A stretch of 64,000 bases of DNA, taken from positions 1,178,001-1,242,000 of the forward strand of contig NZ_CP038438.1 of the NCBI RefSeq assembly GCF_004683905.1, given 5' to 3'. Below, piece by piece: positions 17,467 through 26,821 of the stretch (its first letter is position 1; the number at the start of each line of letters is the position of its first letter). The notes under the pieces were generated by a model. That model worked only from the letters and a program-made list of their open reading frames with translations, did not search any database and had not been told where the DNA came from. The translations under genes and the position numbers were made by a program. The stretch comes from Pseudomonas fluorescens. GTDB taxonomy: Bacteria > Pseudomonadota > Gammaproteobacteria > Pseudomonadales > Pseudomonadaceae.

Positions 17467-19095
17467 TCAAGGGTATTTATGCTTGTCCGGCGCCGGCGGG
17501 AAGTACTGGTACAGCCAGGTCTCGCTCAATGTGCGGTCATTGGTGCGGATGAACAGGCGCAGTTCCACCGGGTCGACGCTGTCGCTGGTCGGGTACCAGT
17601 CGAACAGGATCCGGTAACCCTTGATGTCATCGAGCACCAGCACGCTGAAGTCCTGCACCTTGCCGTTGGAGCAAGTGACCACCGGTTCGATCCCGGTGCC
17701 CTGCGGCAGGCGATCGAGACCGCCGCCGGTGAAGTCCACGGCAAAACGCCGCGCCCAGACCGGCGGGTAATGCTCGCCTGGTGCCCAGCCTTCGACGAAA
17801 CCACCCATACCCGACCGGGTCGCATGCACCCGCGCCAGCGGCGTGCCGACTGGTGGCAGGGCGCTCCAGTAGAGCTTGTAGCCATAGTTCAGCGAGTCAC
17901 CGGCAACCACCGGTTTTTTCGGCGTCCAGAACGCGACGATGTTATCGAGCGTTTCGCCGGTGGTAGGAATTTCCAGCAGGTCAATCGAGCCCTCGCCCCA
18001 CGCGGTGGTTGGTTCGACCCACAGGCTCGGGCGTTTGCTGTACCAGTCAACGGTGTCCTGATAGTTGGCGAACTCGTGGTCGGTCTGCACCAGACCGAAG
18101 CCCTTCGGATCGGTGTCGGCGAACGCGTTGAACTGCAGGGTCGCCGGGTTGTTCAGCGGACGGCAGATCCACTCGCCGTTGCCGCGCCACATCGCCAGGC
18201 GATCGGAGTCGTGGATCTGCGGGTGGATGGTGTCGCACATACGGCGTTCGTGGGTGCCGCAGCTGAACATGCTGGTCATTGGCGCGATGCCCAGTTGTTC
18301 GATGGCGGTACGCGCGTTGATGTGGGCGTCGATCTCCATCACCACGCGCTCGGCCTGGCAATCGATGTCGAAGCGGTAGGCACCGGTGGCGCTCGGCGAG
18401 TCGAGCAGCGCATAGACCACAAAACGCGTGGCGTTCTGATCCGGGGTCTCGAACCAGAATTTGGTGAAGTCCGGGAATTCTTCGCGCTTTTTCGCGTAGG
18501 TGTCGACGGCCAGGCCGCGAGCGGAGAGGCCATATTGGCCAGTCGCATCCACCGCGCGGAAATAACTGGCGCCGAGGAACGACACCACGTCATGGCGATC
18601 CAGTTCCGGCGCCTTGAACAGCTTGAAACCGGCAAAGCCCAGGTCACCTTTGAGCTGCTGGGTATCGACCGAGGTGTTCTCGTAGTTGAACAGCGTCGGG
18701 CGGAAATGCACTTCGCGGGCGGTGCGGGTCTTCGGATCGACGCTGTACATGCGCACCGGCTGGCGGAAACCCATACCGACGTGGAAGAACTGCACGTCCA
18801 GCTGACCCTTGTTTTCTTTCCACAACGAATGATCGCCGTCGTAGCGGATCGCGTTGAAATTCTGCGGGGTCATGGTCGCCAGCGTTGGCGGCAGCACCTG
18901 TTTGCTGTCCTGATAAGCCGAGCCGGCCAGTTGCTTGGCCTGGCGCTTGAGCGCTTCGAAGTCGAAAGCCTGGGCCTCGCCATCGGCGGCGCCACCATTG
19001 GCTGCCCAGGCACGGGCGGCCAGCAGGCCGGAAGCCGAGAGACCGGTGTAAGCCGCAATGGCCATCGACGCTTTGAGCAAATTCCTGCGGTGCAT
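17467..19095 (-). CDS. opgD: Glucan biosynthesis protein OpgD (MdoD)
   Basis: OpgD is a periplasmic protein needed for backbone structure of osmoregulated periplasmic glucans. The 542-aa product starts [20 protein letters not shown], a twin-arginine signal. The mature domain has the MdoG/OpgD features [38 protein letters not shown] and [11 protein letters not shown]. The ATG at 19095 was chosen because it puts the twin-arginine motif at the N-terminus; an upstream ATG would add 14 residues. Normal length for OpgD. Confidence 0.93.
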   Translation of the reverse strand: MHRRNLLKASMAIAAYTGLSASGLLAARAWAANGGAADGEAQAFDFEALKRQAKQLAGSAYQDSKQVLPPTLATMTPQNFNAIRYDGDHSLWKENKGQLDVQFFHVGMGFRQPVRMYSVDPKTRTAREVHFRPTLFNYENTSVDTQQLKGDLGFAGFKLFKAPELDRHDVVSFLGASYFRAVDATGQYGLSARGLAVDTYAKKREEFPDFTKFWFETPDQNATRFVVYALLDSPSATGAYRFDIDCQAERVVMEIDAHINARTAIEQLGIAPMTSMFSCGTHERRMCDTIHPQIHDSDRLAMWRGNGEWICRPLNNPATLQFNAFADTDPKGFGLVQTDHEFANYQDTVDWYSKRPSLWVEPTTAWGEGSIDLLEIPTTGETLDNIVAFWTPKKPVVAGDSLNYGYKLYWSALPPVGTPLARVHATRSGMGGFVEGWAPGEHYPPVWARRFAVDFTGGGLDRLPQGTGIEPVVTCSNGKVQDFSVLVLDDIKGYRILFDWYPTSDSVDPVELRLFIRTNDRTLSETWLYQYFPPAPDKHKYP

Positions 19096-19487
19096 AAATA
19101 CAACCTGTCGTGAGCAATCCCGCGCCTTTCCTGGCACGTGCTGGATCAGAAATTACGGTTCGGACAAGCCTTCGGCCAAACGCAACGGACTATAAACAGA
19201 TGCCGGCTAGCTTAAACGGTTCGCTCGCCGAGCAAAATTCGTTGATACACAGTGACAGAGTGTCAATGAAACAAGACATGTCGGTTAAAAATCTGACAGG
19301 GCGTTCTGATTTATACGGCATATCTGCTTTTTTCGACTAATTACTCTAAAAACCGCTTTTCAGCGCCGATTTAATTTCTATTCTATGGGCATGACCGGTG
19401 TTGACCGGTAGGGCACACGGCGCTGCTGTAAGGGGCAGGGCGATGTGGTGGTTTAGCAATTCTTTGAAGTATTGAAGGACATCGTCC
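19096..19487. other. AT-rich 392-base intergenic region
   Basis: Lies between divergent opgD and the 61-aa gene. It is clearly more AT-rich than its neighbours from about 19195 to 19390. It contains a closely spaced direct repeat GACCGGT (near 19391 and 19402). It probably holds promoters for both genes. No tRNA, attachment site or gene was recognised. Confidence 0.5.
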
Positions 19488-19673
19488 ATGGCAAAAATAC
19501 AAGGTATCGCCGAAATGCTCGGCATCTTCCCCTGCCTCGGCAGCGGCCGCAGAAGGCGTCGATTGAGTTCTGAAGAGCTGAAGCTGGTGGAGCGTTATCG
19601 CGAGTTGTCGGAGAGTGACCGGATTGCGATGCGGTATCTGGTGGATGCGATGCGGAGTGTTTCGCGGTTTTAA
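19488..19673 (+). CDS. Small conserved hypothetical protein, 61 aa
   Basis: The protein has a basic patch (GSGRRRRRLS, about 18-27) followed by a helical C-terminus, EELKLVERYRELSESDRIAM. That tail resembles the last helix of some XRE-type repressors, but no helix-turn-helix is present. GAAGGA ten bases upstream and a strong terminator right after the stop support expression. I do not know its function; proteins like this seem common in Pseudomonas. Confidence 0.65.
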   Translation: MAKIQGIAEMLGIFPCLGSGRRRRRLSSEELKLVERYRELSESDRIAMRYLVDAMRSVSRF

Positions 19674-19681
19674 GTGGAAAT

Positions 19682-19716
19682 AAAAAGGGGCGGACTGAAA
19701 GGTCCGCCCTTTTTTA
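19682..19716 (+). terminator. Intrinsic terminator after the 61-aa gene
   Basis: An AAAAGGGGCGGAC / GTCCGCCCTTTTTT stem with a short TGAAAG loop. The A-rich left arm could also serve the minus-strand Bro-N gene. Confidence 0.9.
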
Positions 19717-19722
19717 TTTGGA

Positions 19723-20235
19723 TCAGCTACACGTTCCCAGGACTGGATACGGCCGCTGGCCGCGCATCAACTCCGGCACATCCCGCCATTTGACCCACGC
19801 CTGCTGTTGCCAGTGCAGCAGCGGTACGGTAACGCCTGCCCAATGCATTGAGCTCAAGCTCGGGTGGTTTTCCACAGGGCTTGATTGAGTTTCGCGCAGC
19901 ATCGGGATGACTTCATGGCTCAGCCATTGGCGCAGGTGTCGGTTTTCCGGGACGAAGTGATGGACGAGCAGGGCGAACAGGCCGGACTCGCTGACCATCG
20001 CGTAATCGATAATTTCGCCATCCCGACGGAGGAGGACATGGCGACGCTGGTCGGGATCGAGTTTCAGGGTGAGGCGTTCGTTCAGGGGGTAACCCATCAA
20101 GCGACCGAGATCTTGCACGCAGAACCAGGCTTCGTGGTCTTGCATGAAGGCGTGGAGGAAGCGGTTGTGGCGGGTGAAGGCGGTGGGGGTGAAGAAAGCG
20201 GAGCTTTCAGAAGGAATTTGTACATGGTTAGGCAT
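19723..20235 (-). CDS. Bro-N domain protein (phage antirepressor type)
   Basis: The 170-aa product has an N-terminal BRO-like domain (about 14-115): FTRHNRFLHAFMQDHEAWFC, VQDLGRLMGYP, and YAMVSESGLFALLVHHFVPE with LRQWLSHEVIPMLR. This is the DNA-binding module of phage antirepressors and related regulators. The C-terminal third is unrelated and short. No other phage gene is nearby. It faces away from the PRTase-SLOG pair across a 346-base gap. Possible roles are a prophage remnant or a dedicated regulator of the pair. Confidence 0.75.
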   Translation of the reverse strand: MPNHVQIPSESSAFFTPTAFTRHNRFLHAFMQDHEAWFCVQDLGRLMGYPLNERLTLKLDPDQRRHVLLRRDGEIIDYAMVSESGLFALLVHHFVPENRHLRQWLSHEVIPMLRETQSSPVENHPSLSSMHWAGVTVPLLHWQQQAWVKWRDVPELMRGQRPYPVLGTCS

Positions 20236-20581
20236 TTTTCGACTCCAATATTGAGAATAGAGCCGCCACTCAAATGAGTGCGGTCACGCCGTTTTGATAT
20301 TTATTCCGGCTCCGACACCGGGCCGCTGATTTCGCCGCCGAGAGAAAGCCTATCGGCTAGCAACTTACGACGCCAAGTCGGTTCTATCGATACCTTCTGT
20401 AGGAAAGAGGATTTATCGCTGAGGGTCGTATCTGTAGGAAATGCCTGTTTTTGCATTGGCGCCAGCGAGACCGCCCCTCACCAGTGTTTTTTCCGCTATT
20501 TGTTTGAATCTTGCGCATCGTTGCAGATGCCGGCCCGTCGTTTCAGGGCTCAAAGGATTGTGACGAATAAAGGAGAATTCA
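20236..20581. other. Divergent intergenic region before the PRTase-SLOG pair
   Basis: This 346-base region separates the Bro-N gene from the PRTase gene. Two copies of TCTGTAGGAAA (20396-20406 and 20431-20441) lie 35 bases apart in direct orientation. The final bases (AATAAAGGAGAATTCA) give a strong ribosome-binding site for the PRTase. Reading frames across it have no recognisable product. Confidence 0.5.
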
Positions 20582-21163
20582 ATGAAGGTGTCTCTCAAGC
20601 AGATCAACGGCCCTTGGGATCAGGGCTGGGTGCTGGACAAACACATGGTAAGTAGTACCTTTCTTGGCAACGATGATCGCGGACACCCATGCTTCGATAA
20701 TCAGCGTACTGAGATTGGTGAGGCGACCTACCAGCTCAAATACCAGAAGGATTGGACTCAGGTCAGTCCACTTGCCCAGGCAGTAGCGACAAATGTGTTC
20801 CCAAAACTGAACCAGGTCGGGTTTGTAGTGCCTATGCCCGCTTCAAATATTCGTCAGCGACAACCGGTGACTGAAGTTGCCCTGACGTTGGGACGAATTA
20901 TCGGTCGGCCGGTTTTCACGGATTTGCTTCGAAAAGCGACCACGGGAAAGTCGCTCAAGGATTTACATTCCAAAGCCGACAAGGTTGCCGCGATTGGAGA
21001 CAGTTTCACTGTCAATGATGAAATCACCACCGATGGATGCTGGAATGTTTTGGTTGTAGATGATTTGTTTGATAGCGGAGCGTCGATGGACGCGGCCTGC
21101 GCTGTTCTGCGTAAATATCCGAAAGTAGGGAAAATTTACGTCGCAGCGCTAACTTGGAAGTGA
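20582..21163 (+). CDS. ComF-like phosphoribosyltransferase
   Basis: The 193-aa product has a type I PRTase fold. The PRPP-binding motif is VLVVDDLFDSGAS (156-168). An upstream VVPMPASNIRQRQPVTEVA (82-100) corresponds to the ComF-type segment around VPVP and the variable loop. The zinc finger of true ComF is absent; residues 1-60 are unlike ComF. It is followed five bases later by the SLOG protein. PRTase plus SLOG/DprA pairing recalls ShosTA-type toxin-antitoxin defence modules, where the PRTase is the toxin. Whether that applies here is inference. Codon use is less GC-biased than the neighbours. Confidence 0.75.
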   Translation: MKVSLKQINGPWDQGWVLDKHMVSSTFLGNDDRGHPCFDNQRTEIGEATYQLKYQKDWTQVSPLAQAVATNVFPKLNQVGFVVPMPASNIRQRQPVTEVALTLGRIIGRPVFTDLLRKATTGKSLKDLHSKADKVAAIGDSFTVNDEITTDGCWNVLVVDDLFDSGASMDAACAVLRKYPKVGKIYVAALTWK

Positions 21164-21168
21164 ATTCA

Positions 21169-21726
21169 ATGACCACTGTATTTATTGCTGGCTCTATCAA
21201 CATCAAGAACCTTGATCCGAAGGTTAAAGAGCGCATCAATAATATCGTCGCGTCAGATTTTGAGGTGGTGGTTGGGGATGCAGGTGGCGCCGATACCTCC
21301 ATTCAGGAGTACCTGCTGAGTCTCGAACGATCCAAAACCACGGTGTTCTGCAGCGGTTCTGCTCCTAGGAATAATCTTGGACAGTGGCCCGCCAGAACAG
21401 TCGACTCCAAGCATTCCAAGGGGTCGAGAGCCTTCTTCACCGAGAAAGACGTCGTCATGGCCGAAGCAGCTGACTACGGTTTGATGATCTGGGACGCAAA
21501 GAGCACCGGTACGCTCAGTAACGTCATTGAACTGTTGTCGAGAAAGAAGAAGTCGCTTGTTTTCGTCAACAAGGAAAAGGAATTCAAGGTGGTCGGAGAC
21601 GTCAGTCAGCTCGAAGAATTGATTGCATTCATGTCCGATCACGCCAAGCAAAAAGCCAATGAAAAAATCAAACTGTTCGACCGTATTTCCCTGTTGAAGC
21701 ACGATCAGGCGGAGCTTTCTTTTTGA
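21169..21726 (+). CDS. SLOG-fold (YspA/DprA-like) nucleotide-binding protein
   Basis: The 185-aa product opens with MTTVFIAGSINIKNLDP, has the SLOG phosphate-binding signature GDAGGADTSIQEYL (36-49), a second strand TTVFCSGSAPRNNLG, and a late AADYGLMIWDAKSTGTLSNV segment typical of LOG/SLOG domains. SLOG proteins bind or generate nucleotide-derived ligands, and DprA is one branch. The closest family by eye is the cpYpsA-related YspA group. The ATG at 21169 has GGAAG eight bases upstream, overlapping the PRTase stop. The C-terminal 40 residues are charged and helical. Probably the partner (antitoxin or sensor) of the PRTase. Confidence 0.72.
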   Translation: MTTVFIAGSINIKNLDPKVKERINNIVASDFEVVVGDAGGADTSIQEYLLSLERSKTTVFCSGSAPRNNLGQWPARTVDSKHSKGSRAFFTEKDVVMAEAADYGLMIWDAKSTGTLSNVIELLSRKKKSLVFVNKEKEFKVVGDVSQLEELIAFMSDHAKQKANEKIKLFDRISLLKHDQAELSF

Positions 21727-21750
21727 TGAGGTTTCACGGCTTACCTGAAC

Positions 21751-21772
21751 CCCGGCACCTTGTCGGTGCCGG
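21751..21772. terminator. Hairpin between convergent SLOG and permease genes
   Basis: CCCGGCACC-TTGT-CGGTGCCGGG is a perfect stem, but no T-run follows on either side, so termination would be weak. Confidence 0.5.
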
Positions 21773-21784
21773 GATCAAACGCTC

Positions 21785-23269
21785 TTAGCGACTCACCTTC
21801 CACGCATCCCCAGCCGGCGCCTTGCCATGGTCATACGGCTTGCCAATCCACATATAAACCAGCCCCAAACCAATCACGATCGCAGTACTCAACACCATCG
21901 CATAGTTCACGTACCACGCCGCATCCGGCGTGCGTGGCCAGGCCATGTTGATGATTGCGCCGACGCCATACACCAGCGCGCCGATGTTCACTGGCCAGCC
22001 CCACGCGCCGAGGGTGAATTTGCCGCTGGGTTTCCAGCCTTTCATACGCGCGTACAAAGCGGCCAGTACGATCATCTGGAATGCGAGGTAGATGCCGATG
22101 GCGGCGAAGCTGACGATGGTGGCCACGGCGTCTTGCAGGAAGAAGCCGAGGGCGATGATCAGGGCGGGCAGGACGCCGGACACGAACAGCGCGGCAACGG
22201 GCACCTGAGTTTTAGGAGAAATCTTTTTCAACAGTCGGCTGCCGATGACCATTTCATCGCGAGCGTAGGAGTACAGCAGACGACTCGCCGCAGCCTGCAG
22301 GCTGATGACGCAGGAGATGAAGGAAATCATTACCACGCCCATCACTACTTTCGAGCCGATCGGGCCGAAGGCGTTGTTGAGGATGGTGGTGACCGGGTCC
22401 TTGTCGGTGCCGTTGATCACCGCTTGCATGTCCGGCACGGCGAGGATCAGCGCCAGGCAGGCGAACATCGCCGCGACGCCGCCGATGTAGATGGTCATGC
22501 GCATGGCCACCGGGATTTTTGCGCTGGGGTTCGGAGTTTCTTCGGCAACGTCGCCGCAGGCCTCGAAGCCGTAGTAGAGGAACATCCCGGCCAGCGAAGC
22601 GGTGAGGAACGCCGGCAGGTACGAGCCGTCGACGCGGATGTCGAAGGTGTTGAACAGCACGCTCAGAGGCTGGTGACGCTCGAAGATCAGCAGGTACACG
22701 CCGACGATTACCGCGCCGACCAGTTCGCAGAGGAAGCCGAACATGGCGATACGCGCCAGCACTTTGGTGCCGCTCAGATTGACCAGCGTGGCGAACAAGG
22801 TCAGCACCAGCGCGATGACGATGTTGGTGTTGTTGCTCGGCTCAAACCCGAGCATCGCCGCCAGATACGGGCCGGCACCGACAGCCACCGCCGCAATGGT
22901 CACGCACAGGGCGATGGAGTAAATCCAGCCGACCATCCACGCCCATTTCTTGCCGACCAGACGCCGCGCCCACGGATAAACGCCACCGGAAATCGGGAAC
23001 TGCGAGACCACTTCGCCGAAGATCAGGCACACCAGCAACTGGCCGCAACCGACCAGTAGATAGGCCCAGAACATCGGTGGCCCACCGGCCGCGAGGCACA
23101 GGCCGAACAGGGTATAAACCCCCACGACCGGTGACAGATAGGTGAACCCTAAAGCGAAGTTTTCCCACAGGCTCATGCTGCGGTTGAAGTTCGAGGTGTA
23201 GCCGAGTTTGCGCAGTTGTTCGGCATCGCTGTCGGCAACGGCGGCCGAGAGTTCGGGTGAGGCACTCAT
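21785..23269 (-). CDS. APC-superfamily amino-acid/amine permease
   Basis: The 494-aa inner-membrane transporter has about 12 helices. It shows the APC pattern NRSMSLWENFALGFTYLSPV, GGPPMFWAYLLVGCGQLL and FPISGGVYPWARRLVGKKWA. The family contains GABA, choline and polyamine-related permeases. The gene is in the same orientation as, and downstream of, the putrescine-type ABC and dehydrogenase genes, so GABA or putrescine is a sensible guess but not proved. GGAG eight bases before the ATG supports the start. Confidence 0.85.
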   Translation of the reverse strand: MSASPELSAAVADSDAEQLRKLGYTSNFNRSMSLWENFALGFTYLSPVVGVYTLFGLCLAAGGPPMFWAYLLVGCGQLLVCLIFGEVVSQFPISGGVYPWARRLVGKKWAWMVGWIYSIALCVTIAAVAVGAGPYLAAMLGFEPSNNTNIVIALVLTLFATLVNLSGTKVLARIAMFGFLCELVGAVIVGVYLLIFERHQPLSVLFNTFDIRVDGSYLPAFLTASLAGMFLYYGFEACGDVAEETPNPSAKIPVAMRMTIYIGGVAAMFACLALILAVPDMQAVINGTDKDPVTTILNNAFGPIGSKVVMGVVMISFISCVISLQAAASRLLYSYARDEMVIGSRLLKKISPKTQVPVAALFVSGVLPALIIALGFFLQDAVATIVSFAAIGIYLAFQMIVLAALYARMKGWKPSGKFTLGAWGWPVNIGALVYGVGAIINMAWPRTPDAAWYVNYAMVLSTAIVIGLGLVYMWIGKPYDHGKAPAGDAWKVSR

Positions 23270-23412
23270 GTGTTTTGCTCCGGGAAATCGGCAGATTTCG
23301 GATGGCCGAAGCCGTGGCGGGGCTTTGTGGGCGCCGCCCGGGTCGGTAGTTATTGTTTTGGAATCCTGGTGGTGCGTAATGCCGGTTTTCTTCCTGAAAC
23401 CGAGGTGACGCC

Positions 23413-23477
23413 TTCGCGAGCAAGCCCGCTCCCACCTTGGAATGCGTCCCCCTGTTGGAGCGGGCTTGCTCGCGAAG
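23413..23477. repeat. REP pair (REPIN)
   Basis: TTCGCGAGCAAGCCCGCTCC and inverted GGAGCGGGCTTGCTCGCGAA lie between the dehydrogenase 3' end and the permease. Confidence 0.9.
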
Positions 23478-23488
23478 CTTTTAAAGGC

Positions 23489-24913
23489 TTAGTGCTTGAA
23501 CATCACATGCCGAACCGTGGTGTAGTCCTCCAGCCCATACATGGACATGTCCTTGCCGTAACCGGACAATTTCTGACCGCCATGGGGCATTTCGCTGACC
23601 AGCATGAAGTGTGTGTTGACCCAGGTGCAGCCGTACTGCAGCCGCGCCGACAAGCGATGCGCGCGTCCGACATCCGCCGTCCACACCGAGGAGGCGAGGC
23701 CGTAGTCCGAATCGTTGGCCCACTCCAGCGCCTGCGCTTCATCGGTGAATTTGGTCACCGAGACCACCGGGCCGAACACTTCGCGGCGGACGATCTCGTC
23801 ATCCTGTTGCGCGTCGGCCAGCACCGTCGGCTCGAAGAAGAAACCGTCGCCTTCCACAGCCTTGCCACCGGTGATCAAGCGAATGTGCGACTGTGCCACG
23901 GCGCGTTCGACGAACGCGGCGACGCGGTCGCGATGTTGCGCGGTGATCAGCGGCCCCAACTCGGTCGACGGATCATCCTGCAAACCGTACTTGATGCTGC
24001 TGACCGCCGCGCCGAGCTTCTCGACAAACTTGTCGTAGATGCCTTGCTGCGCATAGATCCGGCACGCGGCAGTGCAGTCCTGTCCGGCGTTGTAGAAACC
24101 GAAGGTGCGGATGCCTTCGACGGCGGCATCGATGTCGGCGTCGTCGAAGATGATCACCGGCGCCTTGCCACCCAGTTCCATGTGCATGCGTTTGACGCTG
24201 TCGGCGGTGCTGGAAATGATGTTCGAGCCAGTAGCGATCGAGCCGGTCAGCGAGACCATGCGCACTTTAGGATGCGTGACCAACGGGCTGCCGACGCTAG
24301 GACCGCGACCGAATACCAAATTGAGTACACCGGCCGGGAAGATTTCCGACGCCAGTTCGGCCAGACGCAACGCGGTCAGCGGGGTTTGTTCCGACGGCTT
24401 GAGCACCACGGTATTACCGGCAGCGAGGGCCGGGGCGATTTTCCAGGCGACCATCATCAACGGGTAGTTCCACGGCGCGATGGAGGCAATTACGCCCACC
24501 GGGTCGCGGCGGATCATCGAAGTATGGCCGGGCAGGTATTCGCCACCGGCCGAACCGCTCATGCAACGGCTGGCGCCGGCGAAGAAACGGAACACATCGG
24601 CAATCGCCGGGATCTCGTCGTTCAGTGCGGCGCTGTAGGGTTTGCCGCAGTTGTCGGATTCGAGTTTCGCCAGTTCCTCGCCATGAGCTTCGATGGCGTC
24701 GGCGAGTTTGAGCAGCAGCAGCGAACGGTCTTTCGGCGTGGTTTGCGACCACTCGGCGAAGGCGTTATCGGCGGCGCGCACGGCGGCGTCGACCTGGGCC
24801 TCGGAGGCTTCGTTGATCTCCACCAGTATGCTGCCGAGCGCCGGGTTGAGCACCGGTTGGGCCGGTCCTTCGCCGTTGACCAGGTGGCCGTTGATCAAGA
24901 GTCTGGTTTGCAT
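23489..24913 (-). CDS. Aldehyde dehydrogenase, gamma-aminobutyraldehyde type (PatD-like), copy 1
   Basis: The 474-aa NAD-dependent ALDH has the Glu motif [10 protein letters not shown] and the catalytic Cys in [32 protein letters not shown] and [20 protein letters not shown] match 4-aminobutyraldehyde dehydrogenases. In the putrescine route this makes GABA. The ATG at 24913 was chosen to begin [14 protein letters not shown]; an upstream start adds 18 residues from a REP-flanked region. It lies downstream of the ydcSTUV-like importer. A paralogue is at 29347-30834. Confidence 0.9.
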   Translation of the reverse strand: MQTRLLINGHLVNGEGPAQPVLNPALGSILVEINEASEAQVDAAVRAADNAFAEWSQTTPKDRSLLLLKLADAIEAHGEELAKLESDNCGKPYSAALNDEIPAIADVFRFFAGASRCMSGSAGGEYLPGHTSMIRRDPVGVIASIAPWNYPLMMVAWKIAPALAAGNTVVLKPSEQTPLTALRLAELASEIFPAGVLNLVFGRGPSVGSPLVTHPKVRMVSLTGSIATGSNIISSTADSVKRMHMELGGKAPVIIFDDADIDAAVEGIRTFGFYNAGQDCTAACRIYAQQGIYDKFVEKLGAAVSSIKYGLQDDPSTELGPLITAQHRDRVAAFVERAVAQSHIRLITGGKAVEGDGFFFEPTVLADAQQDDEIVRREVFGPVVSVTKFTDEAQALEWANDSDYGLASSVWTADVGRAHRLSARLQYGCTWVNTHFMLVSEMPHGGQKLSGYGKDMSMYGLEDYTTVRHVMFKH

Positions 24914-24967
24914 GTCTGTTGTCCTCTTCGAAGCAATTGTTATTTTTCTGAAGAAACCGGGTTCCAT

Positions 24968-25057
24968 TGTGGGAGCGGGCTTGCTCGCGAAAGCGGTGGG
25001 TCAGCCGACATCAATGCTGAATTTGATTGCCTCTTCGCGAGCAAGCCCGCTCCCACA
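24968..25057. repeat. REP pair (REPIN)
   Basis: TGTGGGAGCGGGCTTGCTCG and inverted CTTCGCGAGCAAGCCCGCTC are about 50 bases apart. They split the importer genes from dehydrogenase copy 1. Confidence 0.9.
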
Positions 25058-25085
25058 TTTCGATCCAGTTTCTTCAGTTATTCGG

Positions 25086-25895
25086 TTATTTCCCACCACT
25101 GCCCGCGACACTCTCGCCACCCCGGGTCAGGTAATACGCGCCGAGAATCGGCAGCATGGTCACCATCATCACCAGCATGGCGACGACGTTGGTCACCGGC
25201 ACATCCCGTGGGCGGCTGAGCTGGTTGAGCAGCCACAACGGCAACGTGCGCTCATGCCCGGCGGTGAACGTGGTGACGATGATTTCGTCGAACGACAGCG
25301 CAAAGGCGAGCATGCCGCCGGCCAACAGCGCCGAGCCGAGGTTCGGCAGGATGATGTAGCGGAAGGTCTGCCAACCGTCGGCACCCAGATCCATCGAGGC
25401 TTCGATCAAACTGTGCGAAGTACGCCGCAGACGGGCGATGACGTTGTTGTAGACGATCACCACGCAGAACGTCGCGTGACCAACGATGATGGTGAACATC
25501 CCCGGCTCGATCCCCAGTGTCTTGAACGTCGCCAGCAGCGCGATCCCGGTGATGATCCCCGGCAGGGCGATCGGCAAAATCAGCATCAGCGAAATGCCCT
25601 GCTTGCCGAAGAAATCGCGGCGGTACAACGCTGCCGAAGCCAGCGTACCGAGCACCATCGCGATCAACGTGGCGATGGCGGCAATCTGCAGCGAGAGCTT
25701 GATCGCCTCCAGCACATCCGGCCGCGAAAACGCCACGCTGAACCAGTGCAGGGTGAAGCCCTTCGGCGGAAAGCTGAACGCCGCTTCCTCGGTGTTGAAG
25801 GCGTAAAGAAAGATGATCAGGATCGGGAAGTGCAGAAACACCAACCCGCCCCAGGCGGCAATGCGCAGGCCCAGTGAAGCGCGCTCAGAGTGCAT
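25086..25895 (-). CDS. Polyamine-type ABC transporter permease (PotC/YdcV-like)
   Basis: The 269-aa inner-membrane permease has about six helices and the binding-protein-dependent transport motif [21 protein letters not shown] (the EAA loop). The N-terminal half contains [20 protein letters not shown] as in PotC/YdcV. It starts 11 bases inside the end of the upstream permease gene, so they are translationally coupled. Confidence 0.9.
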   Translation of the reverse strand: MHSERASLGLRIAAWGGLVFLHFPILIIFLYAFNTEEAAFSFPPKGFTLHWFSVAFSRPDVLEAIKLSLQIAAIATLIAMVLGTLASAALYRRDFFGKQGISLMLILPIALPGIITGIALLATFKTLGIEPGMFTIIVGHATFCVVIVYNNVIARLRRTSHSLIEASMDLGADGWQTFRYIILPNLGSALLAGGMLAFALSFDEIIVTTFTAGHERTLPLWLLNQLSRPRDVPVTNVVAMLVMMVTMLPILGAYYLTRGGESVAGSGGK

Positions 25896-26820
25896 CGAAG
25901 GCCCCCAGACGTTTGACGATGGACAGGTAAACCGCGATCAGCACAATCGGCACCAACGTGAACGCTGCGGCCATCGGCATGTTGCCGATCGCACCTTGCT
26001 GCGCGTAGACCATGCTGCCGACGAAGTAGCCCGGCGGGCCCACCAGTTGCGGCACGATGAAATCGCCCAGGGTCAGCGAAAACGTGAAGATCGAACCGGC
26101 AGCAATCCCCGGGATCGACAACGGCAAAATCACCTGCATGAAGGTCTGGCGCGGCCTGGCGCCGAGATCGGCAGACGCCTGCAACAGCGACGGCGGCAAG
26201 CGTTCCAGCGAGGCCTGAATCGGCAGGATCATGAACGGCAGCCAGATGTAGACGAACACCATGAAGCGCCCCAGATGCGAGGTCGACAGGGTGCTGCCGC
26301 CCACTCCGGGAATGCCGAGGATGAACTGCAACACCGGCTCCAGTCCCAGATGCTGGACGAACCATTGCGCGACGCCGCCCTTGGCCAGCAGCAGCGTCCA
26401 GGCGTAGGCCTTGACGATGTAACTGGCCCACATCGGCATCATCACCGCGATGTAGAAAAACGCCTTGGTCTTGCCCGTGGTGTAGCGCGCCATGTAGTAG
26501 GCAATCGGGAACGCGACGATGGCGCTGGCGATCGACACGACGATGGCCATGCTCAGCGTGCGCAGGATGATGTCGAAGTTCGACGGCTGAAACAGCGCGG
26601 CAAAATTCGCCAGCGTCAGGTCAGGGGTGACTGCCATGGTGAAGTCGTCGAAGGTGTAGAAACCCTGCCACAACAGCACCAGCAACGAGCCGAGATAGAT
26701 CGCGCCGAACCACAGCAACGGCGGCACCAGCAGCAGCGACAGATAAAGATTCGGCTTGCGATAGAGCAGGTTGGAAAACCGGCGCAGGGGCGGTGCTTGA
26801 GTCATCGCGAGCGTGCTCAT
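25885..26820 (-). CDS. Polyamine-type ABC transporter permease (PotB/YdcU-like)
   Basis: The 311-aa permease has a first helix near [20 protein letters not shown] and an EAA-loop sequence [20 protein letters not shown]. It pairs with the next gene to form the membrane channel of a polyamine importer. Only one base separates the ATPase stop (TGA) from this ATG. Confidence 0.9.
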   Translation of the reverse strand: MSTLAMTQAPPLRRFSNLLYRKPNLYLSLLLVPPLLWFGAIYLGSLLVLLWQGFYTFDDFTMAVTPDLTLANFAALFQPSNFDIILRTLSMAIVVSIASAIVAFPIAYYMARYTTGKTKAFFYIAVMMPMWASYIVKAYAWTLLLAKGGVAQWFVQHLGLEPVLQFILGIPGVGGSTLSTSHLGRFMVFVYIWLPFMILPIQASLERLPPSLLQASADLGARPRQTFMQVILPLSIPGIAAGSIFTFSLTLGDFIVPQLVGPPGYFVGSMVYAQQGAIGNMPMAAAFTLVPIVLIAVYLSIVKRLGAFDAL

Positions 26821-26821
26821 T

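Noticed and set aside
20278..20655. A 125-codon frame upstream of the PRTase gene
   Set aside because: It overlaps the PRTase start in another frame, lacks a ribosome-binding site and has no recognisable sequence.
20582..21726. Naming the pair ShosTA
   Set aside because: The second protein's SLOG motif looks closer to YspA than to DprA, and no search could be run; only the resemblance is reported.
23270..25219. A 649-codon open frame antisense to dehydrogenase copy 1
   Set aside because: Its sequence is the shadow of the dehydrogenase and crosses two REP pairs.
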